From positions 62,001-126,000 of the forward strand of contig CAVPRR010000005.1 in assembly GCA_963707965.1 (NCBI GenBank): DNA of 64,000 bases. The letters are read 5' to 3'. The notes below the pieces were generated by a model. It searched no databases. It saw nothing but the letters and a program-made list of their open reading frames with translations, and was not told the origin of the DNA. Shown here piece after piece: positions 7,911-15,326 of the stretch. Source of the DNA: VRUE01 sp963707965. Its GTDB lineage: Bacteria; Actinomycetota; Thermoleophilia; Solirubrobacterales; 70-9. Position 1 is the first letter of the stretch; each line of letters starts with the position of its first letter. The translations under genes and the position numbers were made by a program.

Positions 7911-8273
7911 TCAGCGAACTTTCCTGAGGCGTGCGCGCTGCTCCTGGCGTTCCACGACCTGGGCGATCAGCTTCTTCACGTTGGAGTCGCCGGTCACCTT
8001 GATGTGACCGGTCTCGAACGCCCTGCGGTAGCCCTGCAGCGTGCCGCGCTCCGCCAGCTCGTTGAACTGAGGGCGGTCGATCTGGACCAGGACGCGCTCG
8101 TCCTGTGCCAGGTCCTTGCTGATCTTCGGCCCCGGTACCTCGACCCGGTAGAGCTGGATGTCCCCCCTCCCCTTCAGTTCCAGCCCGAGGACGAGTTTCA
8201 GTTTCTGCAGGGCTGGAACCTCGACCAGAAAGCGCTCGACGGCGGTCCGGATCAGGTCGGAGGTCGACGCCAT
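7911..8273 (-). CDS. SCP2 sterol-carrier-like small protein
   Basis: A 120-residue protein starting MASTSDLIRTAVERF. The pattern of LKLVLGLELKGRGDIQLYRVEV, then a charged segment DERVLVQIDRPQFNELAERG and a C-terminal amphipathic stretch GHIKVTGDSNVKKLIAQVV resembles SCP2-like lipid-binding domains, in which the last strand and helix cover a hydrophobic cavity. Its ATG lies only 4 nt after the stop of the upstream acyl-CoA dehydrogenase, so the genes are co-transcribed. A role in binding acyl-CoA intermediates is plausible but is inferred from fold and context only. Confidence 0.65.
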   Translation of the reverse strand: MASTSDLIRTAVERFLVEVPALQKLKLVLGLELKGRGDIQLYRVEVPGPKISKDLAQDERVLVQIDRPQFNELAERGTLQGYRRAFETGHIKVTGDSNVKKLIAQVVERQEQRARLRKVR

Positions 8274-8277
8274 CCGG

Positions 8278-9492
8278 CTAGATCTTGTGCCTCTGGAGGA
8301 GCTTCTTGCCGATCACCATGCGCTGGATCTCGGAGGTGCCCTCGCCGATCAGGAGCAGCGGCGCGTCGCGGTAGAGGCGCTCGATCTCATACTCCTTCGA
8401 GTAGCCGTAGCCGCCGTGGATGCGGAAGCAGTCCTCAACGCACTCCTTGCCGGTCTCCGAGGCCAGCAGCTTCGCCATCCCGGCCTCCAGATCGGAGCGC
8501 TCGCCGGCGTCCTTCATCCGCGCCGCTTTGCGGGTCACGAGGCGGGCCGCCTCGATCTTGGTCGCCATGTCGGCGAGCTTGAACTGGATCGCCTGGTGCT
8601 GAGCGATCGGCTTGCCGAACGCCTTGCGCTCCTGGCTGTAGCGGAGGGCCAGCTCAAGCGCCCGCTGGGCGATGCCGACGCCGCGCGCAGCAACGTTGAC
8701 ACGCCCCACCTCGAGCGCATCCATCATCTGCACGAAACCCTCGCCCAGGCCCGCCTCCTCGCCACCCAGGATCCGCTCGGATGGGCAGAGGTAGCCGTCG
8801 TAGACGAGCTCCGTGGACTCGACGCCCTTGTAGCCCATCTTCTTGATCTTGGGCGGGACGACCAGGCCCTTGTAGTCGCCCGTGTTCTCTTCGACCCACG
8901 GCTCCTTCTCGGTCAAGAAGCAGGTCATCCCCTTGTAGGGCGGATCGGCCTTCGTATCGGTCTTTACCAGCACGAAGACCACGCCGGATCCAAGGCCGTT
9001 CGTGACCCACATCTTCTGGCCGTTCAGCTCCCACTTCCCGTCCGCGGCCTTCCTTGCGGTCGCCTTGATGCCCTGCACGTCGGAGCCGACCTCTGGCTCC
9101 GAGAGCGAGAACGCGGCGCGGATCTCACCGGTCGCCATCTTCGGCAGGAAGTGGTTCTTCTGCTCGTCGCTGCCGAACTTCATCAGCAGGTAGGAGCCGA
9201 TGAAGTGGGTGTTTACGACGCCCGAGATCGAGATCCAGCCGCGCGAGAGCTCTTCGACGATCATCGCGTAGGTGGTCAGGTCGAGGCCCATCCCTCCGTA
9301 CTCCTCGGGGATCGTCACCCCGAACAGGCCCAGCTCCTTCATCTGCTCGACGATCGGCTCCGGGAAGGAGTCCTCGTGGTCGTAGTGCTCGGCGTTGGGG
9401 ATGATCTGCTCGTCGACGAACTGGCGAACCATCGCGGTGATGTCGCGCTGGATGTCTGTCTGCTCGCTGTAGGCGGCGGTCTCTACGGCCAT
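8278..9492 (-). CDS. Acyl-CoA dehydrogenase, probable (2S)-methylsuccinyl-CoA dehydrogenase
   Basis: A 404-residue flavoprotein with the full acyl-CoA dehydrogenase layout: an N-terminal helical domain (PEPIVEQMKELGLFGVTIPE), a middle beta domain (AAFSLSEPEVGSDVQGIKA, ELNGQKMWVTNG) and a C-terminal helical domain (VGRVNVAARGVGIAQRALEL, RIHGGYGYSKEYEIERLYRD). The catalytic glutamate lies in GEGTSEIQ. The sequence closely follows the dehydrogenase that sits with meaA and ccr in Streptomyces, which supports oxidation of methylsuccinyl-CoA to mesaconyl-CoA. ATG 9492 follows AGGAG, a strong ribosome-binding site; an in-frame extension upstream lacks family similarity. SCP2-like and MaoC genes follow. 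A general short-chain acyl-CoA dehydrogenase is the alternative. Confidence 0.85.
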   Translation of the reverse strand: MAVETAAYSEQTDIQRDITAMVRQFVDEQIIPNAEHYDHEDSFPEPIVEQMKELGLFGVTIPEEYGGMGLDLTTYAMIVEELSRGWISISGVVNTHFIGSYLLMKFGSDEQKNHFLPKMATGEIRAAFSLSEPEVGSDVQGIKATARKAADGKWELNGQKMWVTNGLGSGVVFVLVKTDTKADPPYKGMTCFLTEKEPWVEENTGDYKGLVVPPKIKKMGYKGVESTELVYDGYLCPSERILGGEEAGLGEGFVQMMDALEVGRVNVAARGVGIAQRALELALRYSQERKAFGKPIAQHQAIQFKLADMATKIEAARLVTRKAARMKDAGERSDLEAGMAKLLASETGKECVEDCFRIHGGYGYSKEYEIERLYRDAPLLLIGEGTSEIQRMVIGKKLLQRHKI

Positions 9493-9598
9493 GGCTCCTA
9501 GCTGCTCAGGTTGGGGATGGGAGGCCCGCGGCGAATGGTCTTCCCCACGGGGCACGCGCGCCAAGAGTATCGACGCTGCGCCGCACGGCGCCAGGAGC

Positions 9599-11140
9599 TC
9601 ATCGAGGCAACCGCCGAGCCTGGAGGGGACTCGGCTCGGGCACCTCCCCGAAGACCGCCAGCGGGTCCACGTGAGGGTCAATGGCCCGCATCGGCGCATC
9701 AGCCTTGAGCAGCATCTCCCTGTACTCCTTCTCGGCGTCGGAATCGAGCACGATGGCGCCGCCGCATCCGATCGTCGCCGCCTCGCCATCGATCACTATT
9801 GCTCGGATTGCGACGCTGAGATCGCAGCCGCCGCCCAACCCGAGGTAGCCGATCGCACCCGAGTAGACGCCTCGCGCTTCGCCCTCGAGACGGTCGATGA
9901 TCTCCATCGTCCGCCGCTTCGGGGCCCCCGTCATCGAGCCGGGCGGGAAGCAGGCACGGATGCAGTCCGGCGCCTCCCGGTCATCGCGCAGCCTGCCGCG
10001 AACCGTCGAGACGAGTTGGTGGACGGTCTCGTAAGTCTCGACCCGCATCAGCTCCGGTACGTGCACCGAGCCGACCTCGCAGACGATGCCAAGGTCGTTG
10101 CGCATCAGGTCGACGATCGTCACATTCTCGGCGCGGCTCTTCTCGTCAGCGCCGAGATCCGCGGCGAGCCGGGCATCCTCCGCCGGCGTCGCCCCGCGGC
10201 GGCTGGTGCCCTTGATCGGCCTCGCCTCAACCCAGCGGTCGCGTCCGATGCCGAGGAAGCGCTCAGGAGAGGAGCTGAGTACGGCCTCCTCGCCAAAGCG
10301 CAGGAAGGCGGCGAACGGCGCCGGGTTTACGCGTCGCAGCTCGCGGTACAGGCGCAACGGGTCCGGAGGGGCATCGGTGACAACCTTGTTGGTGAGGCAG
10401 ACCTCGTAGGTCTCACCTGCCACGAGCCGGCTCTTACAGGCGGCGATGTCATCCACGTAGCGCTCCGCGGAGCGGCGGAGCCGGAACCTCACCGGCTCGC
10501 CGTCCCCCGGCTGGGTGCCCCCCGGCTTGCCGTTCCCTGCCCAAGCCGGCTCCGCCAGGGGAGGCAGCGACGCGAGGCGTCGACCTGTCTGATCCAGCCA
10601 GCGGTCTGCACCCGCCGCATCTCCGGCCGGGGCCAGGCAGAGCAGCCAGGTTCGCTGCTCGAGATGGTCGAAGGCGATCAGCCGGTCGGCGAAGACGAAG
10701 GCGGCATCCGGGAGCCGGGACTGATGGGCGCGGCGGCCGTCGCAGTCGGCCTTGAGCTCGTAGCCGAGGTAGCCGACAAAGCCGCAGTTGAAGTCGAATG
10801 GCAGCTCGCCGCACGGATGGCGCAGGCGTCGCAGCTCGCGGTTCAGGTAGTCGAAGATCGACTCGTCGAAGACCTCGACCTCGCCACCGCGCTCCACGAT
10901 GACCTGGCCTGCCGCAACGTCATAGGAGACGACCGCACCAAGCGGCCCCTCGCTATCGCCGACGAACGAGAAACGGGCCGGTGGGCCGGGCACGCTGCTG
11001 TCCAGCCAGAAGGCGTTGGGGCTGGACCCGTAGATATGGGCGAAGGCCAGCTCGGCGTCGTGCGGCGCATCGAGACGCCTGACCCGCAGCTCAAGGTCTG
11101 TGGGGATCGGCGAGATCCTCGCCTGGCGGGTGACCGGCAT
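9599..11140 (-). CDS. pabB: Aminodeoxychorismate synthase component I
   Basis: About 513 residues, the usual length for PabB. The N-terminal anthranilate-synthase-I-like region (FDFNCGFVGYLGYELKADCD) is followed by the chorismate-binding domain with ETYEVCLTNKV, AFLRFGEEAVLSSSPERFL, the active-site lysine motif ARPIKGTSRRG, ENVTIVDLMRNDLG and the C-terminal GAPKRRTMEIID / YSGAIGYLG. It makes 4-amino-4-deoxychorismate for folate synthesis together with a glutaminase subunit not present here. ATG 11140 (MPVTRQAR) was chosen because the longer frame runs into the divergent pabC gene. Only 21 bp separate the two starts. Confidence 0.88.
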   Translation of the reverse strand: MPVTRQARISPIPTDLELRVRRLDAPHDAELAFAHIYGSSPNAFWLDSSVPGPPARFSFVGDSEGPLGAVVSYDVAAGQVIVERGGEVEVFDESIFDYLNRELRRLRHPCGELPFDFNCGFVGYLGYELKADCDGRRAHQSRLPDAAFVFADRLIAFDHLEQRTWLLCLAPAGDAAGADRWLDQTGRRLASLPPLAEPAWAGNGKPGGTQPGDGEPVRFRLRRSAERYVDDIAACKSRLVAGETYEVCLTNKVVTDAPPDPLRLYRELRRVNPAPFAAFLRFGEEAVLSSSPERFLGIGRDRWVEARPIKGTSRRGATPAEDARLAADLGADEKSRAENVTIVDLMRNDLGIVCEVGSVHVPELMRVETYETVHQLVSTVRGRLRDDREAPDCIRACFPPGSMTGAPKRRTMEIIDRLEGEARGVYSGAIGYLGLGGGCDLSVAIRAIVIDGEAATIGCGGAIVLDSDAEKEYREMLLKADAPMRAIDPHVDPLAVFGEVPEPSPLQARRLPR

Positions 11141-11161
11141 CTCGTCAAAATAGCCGCCGGC

Positions 11162-11908
11162 GTGCCGGCAGCTTCCAAACCCAACGCGGAGAAGGGCGTC
11201 TTCGAGACGCTGCTCGTGGTGGCGGGCCGCCCAATCGAGGTCGATGCTCACCTTGCCAGGCTTGCCGGAAGCGTGCGGGCGCTGTTCGGTGCCGAGCTCG
11301 GCGGCGAGGCCCTCAAGCCTGGTCACGGCGGAGGCGCGGGCGCCTGCAGCTCGGGCGCCTGCGGCTCACGGCTGCCCCACAACCCGGCCATGGAGTTGCG
11401 CTGGAGGTCCGCAGCCGCGACGTGGATCCCTCGCTGGTGCTTCCCGCCGGCCGCGCGGGCTGTCTCGCTGCGAAGCCTGGTCGTCGCCGGAGGGCTCGGC
11501 GCACACAAGTGGGCTGACCGCTCACTGCTGGAGCGTGCCGAGACGGAGACGCCGGATGCCTCGGTTCCGCTACTGCTCGATCGCGACGGATCCGTGTTGG
11601 AGGCCTCGCGAGCAAACGTCTTCGCGGTGCACGACGGCGTACTCACCACACCGGCCGTGGACGGGCGCATCCTTCCCGGAGTCACCAGGGCGCTTGCGAT
11701 CGAGCTGGCCCGCGACGCCGGGGCCGAGGTGCGTGAGGCACGCATCGCGTGCGAGAGAATGTTCGAAGCCGACGAGATCTTCCTCACCGGCGCGTTGCGG
11801 GGCGTCGAGCCCGTTGGCTCGATTGAGGGGATCGAGGTTCAGCCGGCCGGTGAGCTCACACTGCTTCTCGCTGGAGAGCTGCGGCGCCGCTGGCTGGGGC
11901 CGGGATGA
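11162..11908 (+). CDS. pabC: Aminodeoxychorismate lyase (class IV aminotransferase fold), with a frame-disrupted segment
   Basis: About 248 residues from GTG 11162. Family motifs are clear at both ends: KGVFETLLV and HLARLAGSVRALFG near the start; GGLGAHKWADRSLLE (PLP lysine), DRDGSVLEASRANVFAV and GRILPGVTRAL later. PabC releases p-aminobenzoate from aminodeoxychorismate. Between about 11325 and 11460 the in-frame translation is unlike the family, whereas another frame reads GRLRLTAAPQPGHGVALEVR followed by SRDVDPSLVLP, as expected for PabC. The gene therefore seems to carry two compensating indels. There is no stop in the frame, so a protein with about 40 aberrant residues could still be made if the indels are real. 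Confidence 0.75.
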   Translation: MPAASKPNAEKGVFETLLVVAGRPIEVDAHLARLAGSVRALFGAELGGEALKPGHGGGAGACSSGACGSRLPHNPAMELRWRSAAATWIPRWCFPPAARAVSLRSLVVAGGLGAHKWADRSLLERAETETPDASVPLLLDRDGSVLEASRANVFAVHDGVLTTPAVDGRILPGVTRALAIELARDAGAEVREARIACERMFEADEIFLTGALRGVEPVGSIEGIEVQPAGELTLLLAGELRRRWLGPG

Positions 11909-12296
11909 GCGGGGCGCGCTCGAGCTCCCGCAGCCGCGCCGCGACCCGATCAGCCCGGACGCTGAAGTCCCGCAGGCCATCGTCCTCGCCGTCGTCGGCG
12001 TCGGAGCCCGACTGAGCGCCGAGCATCGCGGCGCTGGCCTGTTCTGCCAGGTCGGCCGCCCGGCGCGCCTGCTCGGCCGCATCCAGCGCGGCGGCGCCAA
12101 CCGTCATCACGGCCGCCTCGGATGCGCGCGCTGTCGCCAGCGCCACGTCGATCCGCGTCACCAGCTCGCTCAGCAGCGGTGGCCGCGCATGCTCGGGGAG
12201 AAGCCAATCCTGCGTGGTGTCGCGTCTGGGAGCCTCCACCGCACCGGAATGTAGGGGCCGTGCAGGCGGCAAATGTGACGAGCCCTCGAATGCCAC
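11856..12296 (-). CDS. Small alanine-rich coiled-coil hypothetical protein
   Basis: A possible 146-residue protein from GTG 12296. The central part (SELVTRIDVALATARASEAA, then alanine-, glutamate- and arginine-rich heptads, then LRDFSVRADRVAARLREL) looks like a helical coiled coil and has plausible codon use. The N-terminal 30 residues are less convincing, so the true start may be internal. Its 3' end overlaps the convergent pabC by 53 bp. I see no recognisable family, and this may be a chance frame in GC-rich DNA. Confidence 0.4.
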   Translation of the reverse strand: MAFEGSSHLPPARPLHSGAVEAPRRDTTQDWLLPEHARPPLLSELVTRIDVALATARASEAAVMTVGAAALDAAEQARRAADLAEQASAAMLGAQSGSDADDGEDDGLRDFSVRADRVAARLRELERAPLIPAPASGAAALQREAV

Positions 12297-12344
12297 GGTC
12301 GACTAGATTTCGCCCCGACTGAGCGAACCGACCCGAGGAGCAGC

Positions 12345-13397
12345 TTGAGAAACCCCAGAGACTTCCTCCGCCCGCTGGCGATCGGCGCCCCCGAACCACC
12401 ACGCGAGATCCCCGTCAAGCCGTCGCGGATGATCCACTTCCTCGACTTCTCCAACGAGAAGATGGTCGCCAAGGCGGCCGACATCGCCAAGAAGACCGAC
12501 ATCCTGCTCGGCAACCTGGAGGACGCGATTCCGGCCGACCGCAAGGAGGCGGCGCGGGCCGGCCTGATCAAGGCGGCCAAGGAGTCCGACTTCGGGCAGA
12601 CGTCCCTCTGGACCCGGGTCAACTCGCTGGAGAGCCCATGGGTGCTCGACGACCTCACCACCCTGGTCACCGAGATCGGCGACAAGCTGGAGGTCGTGAT
12701 GGTGCCCAAGGTCGAGGGCGCCTGGGACATCCACTATGTGGATCGGCTGCTCGCCCAGCTCGAGGCAAAGGCCGGACTCGACCGCCCGATCCTGATCCAC
12801 GCGATTCTCGAGACCGCCCAGGGCGTCGTCAACCTCGAGGAGATCGCCGCCGCCAGCCCGCGCATGCAGGGGATGAGCTTCGGCCCCGCCGACCTCGCCG
12901 CCTCGCGACGGATGAAGACCACGCGCGTCGGCGGCGGACACCCCGGCTACCGGGTGATGGAGGACCCGGCTGACCCCGAGAACCCCGAGGCCGACAGGGT
13001 CTCTGCGCAGCAGGACCCCTGGCACTACTCGATCGCCCGCATGGTCGACGCCTGCACGTCGGTGGGGATCCTGCCCTTCTACGGCCCGTTTGGCGACATC
13101 AAGGACACCGCCGGCTGCGAAACGCAGTTCCGCGCGGCCTTCCTGCTCGGCTGCGTCGGCGCCTGGTCCCTGCACCCGGTCCAGATCGATATCGCCAAGA
13201 AGGTCTTCAGCCCGCCACCCGAGGAGGTCAGGTTCGCCAAGAAGGTCCTCGAGGCGATTCCCGATGGCCGCGGCGTCCACATGATCGACGGCAAGATGCA
13301 GGACGACGCAACCTGGAAGCAGTGCAAGGTGATGGTCGAGCTTGCCGAGATGCTGGCGGCGAAGGACCCCGAGCTGGCGCAGGTATACGAGTTGTAG
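12345..13397 (+). CDS. mcl: L-malyl-CoA/beta-methylmalyl-CoA lyase (HpcH/HpaI-CitE family)
   Basis: A 350-residue enzyme of the CitE-like lyase family. Visible motifs are ILLGNLEDAIPADRKEAARA (acidic Mg/CoA-binding strand), VVMVPKVEGAWD, ILIHAILETAQGVVNLEEIA and MSFGPADLAASRRMKTTRVG. It ends with ILPFYGPFGDIKD and SLHPVQIDIAKKVF. The last two blocks, plus the DPWHYSIARMVDAC segment, resemble Mcl of the ethylmalonyl-CoA pathway, which cleaves beta-methylmalyl-CoA to glyoxylate and propionyl-CoA, more than citrate lyase beta subunits. The start is TTG 12345 after GAGGAG. It lies 3 kb from the mcd/mch genes and points the same way as meaA. Confidence 0.85.
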   Translation: MRNPRDFLRPLAIGAPEPPREIPVKPSRMIHFLDFSNEKMVAKAADIAKKTDILLGNLEDAIPADRKEAARAGLIKAAKESDFGQTSLWTRVNSLESPWVLDDLTTLVTEIGDKLEVVMVPKVEGAWDIHYVDRLLAQLEAKAGLDRPILIHAILETAQGVVNLEEIAAASPRMQGMSFGPADLAASRRMKTTRVGGGHPGYRVMEDPADPENPEADRVSAQQDPWHYSIARMVDACTSVGILPFYGPFGDIKDTAGCETQFRAAFLLGCVGAWSLHPVQIDIAKKVFSPPPEEVRFAKKVLEAIPDGRGVHMIDGKMQDDATWKQCKVMVELAEMLAAKDPELAQVYEL

Positions 13398-13635
13398 TAA
13401 CGCCGCTCCCTTCGCTCGCCAAAGCGGAATCCCGTACCCAAAATCGGGCTGCGGCGCGAGCCGAAAGCTGCACACTTCCAGTTCATTGCACCAAATTCGC
13501 GGCGGGCGATTTCCGACCCGCTAACGTGAATGAAAGCTGCCGCCGATAGAGGTCGGGAAGCGCTTCAACAATTGAGGAAAGCCGGCCGCCGCACCCGACA
13601 GAGCTCCCATCACCCGCACTTAACTTCTCGATCAA

Positions 13636-15261
13636 ATGCCCTCATCAGTCGACGTATCCCTAAAGCGCCCCCTCCCGTCGCGGGTTCCGCGACGGGAAGC
13701 ACTCGTGCAGGATCGGCCCAGCCTCGGCAGCCTCCCCCGCACCAAGCGCGGGCTCGGATGGTGGCTCCTTCCTGGGCTCGATCTGCTCGCAGCCTGCACC
13801 GCTCTGGTGGCGATCGCCCTCGCCAGCGGCGAGCAGCTCTTCCCGGCCCTGCCGGTGGCGCCGGCGCTGCTGATCGCGGTTAACGGCGCGCTCGGGGTGT
13901 ACGGGGCCAGGCCGACCCGAGGGGCGTTCAGCGTGGAGGCCGGTGGGGCGTGGCCGGTGATCCGCATCCTCGCCGCGGCCCTCTTCGCCTGGTCGGTTTC
14001 CCTCCTGACCCCTCTCGGTGGGCTGTGGCAGCTCGCGCTTCTGGGTGTGTTTGTCCTGCTCGACAGTGGCGTACGCACGCTCGCGGCGCCCGTCCTGCGG
14101 CGACTGGACCGGGTGGAGCGGTGGGTGCTGGTCGGGGACCAGGCCACCGCGGACCGGCTCAAGGCATTCCCGCCGCTGCGCGCCTACGCGACCATTGTGT
14201 GCACGGTCCCGGTCAGCGCGGAACAACCCGAGGCGGCAAGCCGAGTCGCAGCCCTCGAGGTTGTGGACCGCTGCGCGGCAGACCGCGTCGTTATCGGGAC
14301 TCAGCACGCCGACGAAGAGGGCCTTCTCGACCTGGTGCGCGCCTTCAAGTCGATTGGCGTGCCGGTCAGCCTGCTCCCCCACCCACTGGACCTACTCGAG
14401 GCGCCGGCCGCCACTCCAAGCGAGGTGGGCGGCGTGCCGCTGATCGACATCGAGGCGCTCGCCGCCCGCGGTTCGACCCCCTATGTGGGGCCCGACCGCA
14501 GGCGCGACCGCCGCACACAGGTGAGCGTCGTGGTCCCGGCTATCAACGAGGCGGAGAACATCGGGCACGTGCTGAGCCGCCTCCCCAGCGACCTTCATGA
14601 GGTGATCCTGGTGGACGGGAAGTCTCAGGATGACACCGTCGAGGTTGCCCGCCGCACCTATCCGAGCATCCGGGTGCTGACCCAGAGCGGCCGCGGCAAG
14701 GGGGATGCCTTCAGAACCGGCTTCGCTGCCGTGACGGGCAATCTGGTGATCATGCTGGACGCGGACGGCTCCGCGGACCCGGCTGAGATCCCACGCTTCG
14801 TCGCGGCGCTCGAAGCGGGGGCAGACTTCGCCAAGGGGTCCCGCTTCCTCGAGGGCGGCGGCAGCGCCGACATCACGCCGATCCGCAGCCTCGGCAACAC
14901 CTTCCTGAGCGGGTTCGCCAACCTCCTGCACGGCACCCACTTCACCGACCTCTGCTACGGCTACAACGCCTTCTGGGCTCGCTGCCTGCCGTTCATCTCG
15001 GTCGACGCACCGGGCTTCGAGGTCGAGACGCTTATCAACCTGCGCATCTCCGGCGCCGGCATGAAGATCGCCGAGGTGCCCAGCTATGAGTCCAAGCGGC
15101 TCTACGGCCAGAGCAACCTGAAGACCTTCCGCGACGGCTTCCGCGTGCTGGGCACGATCCTGGGAGAGGCGCGGCGGCGGCGCTCGATTCGAGCCCAGCG
15201 GCACCCTGACCCCACGCCGGCCCCCGAGCAGGCCCATACCGCCACCTCCGCTGCTGCCTGA
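13636..15261 (+). CDS. Fusion of a WcaJ-like membrane/nucleotide-sugar N-terminal domain to a GT2 glycosyltransferase
   Basis: A 541-residue protein. Residues 30-165 hold about four membrane segments (LLPGLDLLAACTALVAIALA, VAPALLIAVNGALGVYG, ILAAALFAWSVSLLTPL, LALLGVFVLLDSG). These and the Rossmann-like segment at 165-280 (VERWVLVGDQATADRLKAF, DRVVIGTQHADEE) match the N-terminal half of polyprenyl-phosphate glycosyl-1-phosphate transferases. The usual catalytic sugar-transferase half is absent. Instead residues 293-510 are a dolichol-phosphate-mannose-synthase-like GT2 (VSVVVPAINEAENIGHVL, ILVDGKSQDDT, IMLDADGSADPAEI). It probably transfers a sugar to a lipid carrier or primes the polysaccharide. 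It opens the polysaccharide locus. Confidence 0.8.
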   Translation: MPSSVDVSLKRPLPSRVPRREALVQDRPSLGSLPRTKRGLGWWLLPGLDLLAACTALVAIALASGEQLFPALPVAPALLIAVNGALGVYGARPTRGAFSVEAGGAWPVIRILAAALFAWSVSLLTPLGGLWQLALLGVFVLLDSGVRTLAAPVLRRLDRVERWVLVGDQATADRLKAFPPLRAYATIVCTVPVSAEQPEAASRVAALEVVDRCAADRVVIGTQHADEEGLLDLVRAFKSIGVPVSLLPHPLDLLEAPAATPSEVGGVPLIDIEALAARGSTPYVGPDRRRDRRTQVSVVVPAINEAENIGHVLSRLPSDLHEVILVDGKSQDDTVEVARRTYPSIRVLTQSGRGKGDAFRTGFAAVTGNLVIMLDADGSADPAEIPRFVAALEAGADFAKGSRFLEGGGSADITPIRSLGNTFLSGFANLLHGTHFTDLCYGYNAFWARCLPFISVDAPGFEVETLINLRISGAGMKIAEVPSYESKRLYGQSNLKTFRDGFRVLGTILGEARRRRSIRAQRHPDPTPAPEQAHTATSAAA

Positions 15262-15326
15262 CAGGGCAACCGGAATGGCCACGCCGATCGGGCGAGCAGC
15301 CGCCCCCGCAGATACCTTGGAACCCC

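Noticed and set aside
9491..11161. Long open frame on the plus strand opposite pabB, continuous with pabC
   Set aside because: It is the antisense shadow of pabB. Only the part from about 11162 has family similarity; long stop-free shadows are expected at this GC content.
13398..13635. Possible small gene or promoter-rich region between mcl and the polysaccharide locus
   Set aside because: Short frames here lack ribosome-binding sites and coding character. A weak GCGGG/CCCGC inverted repeat near 13500-13522 was not strong enough to call.
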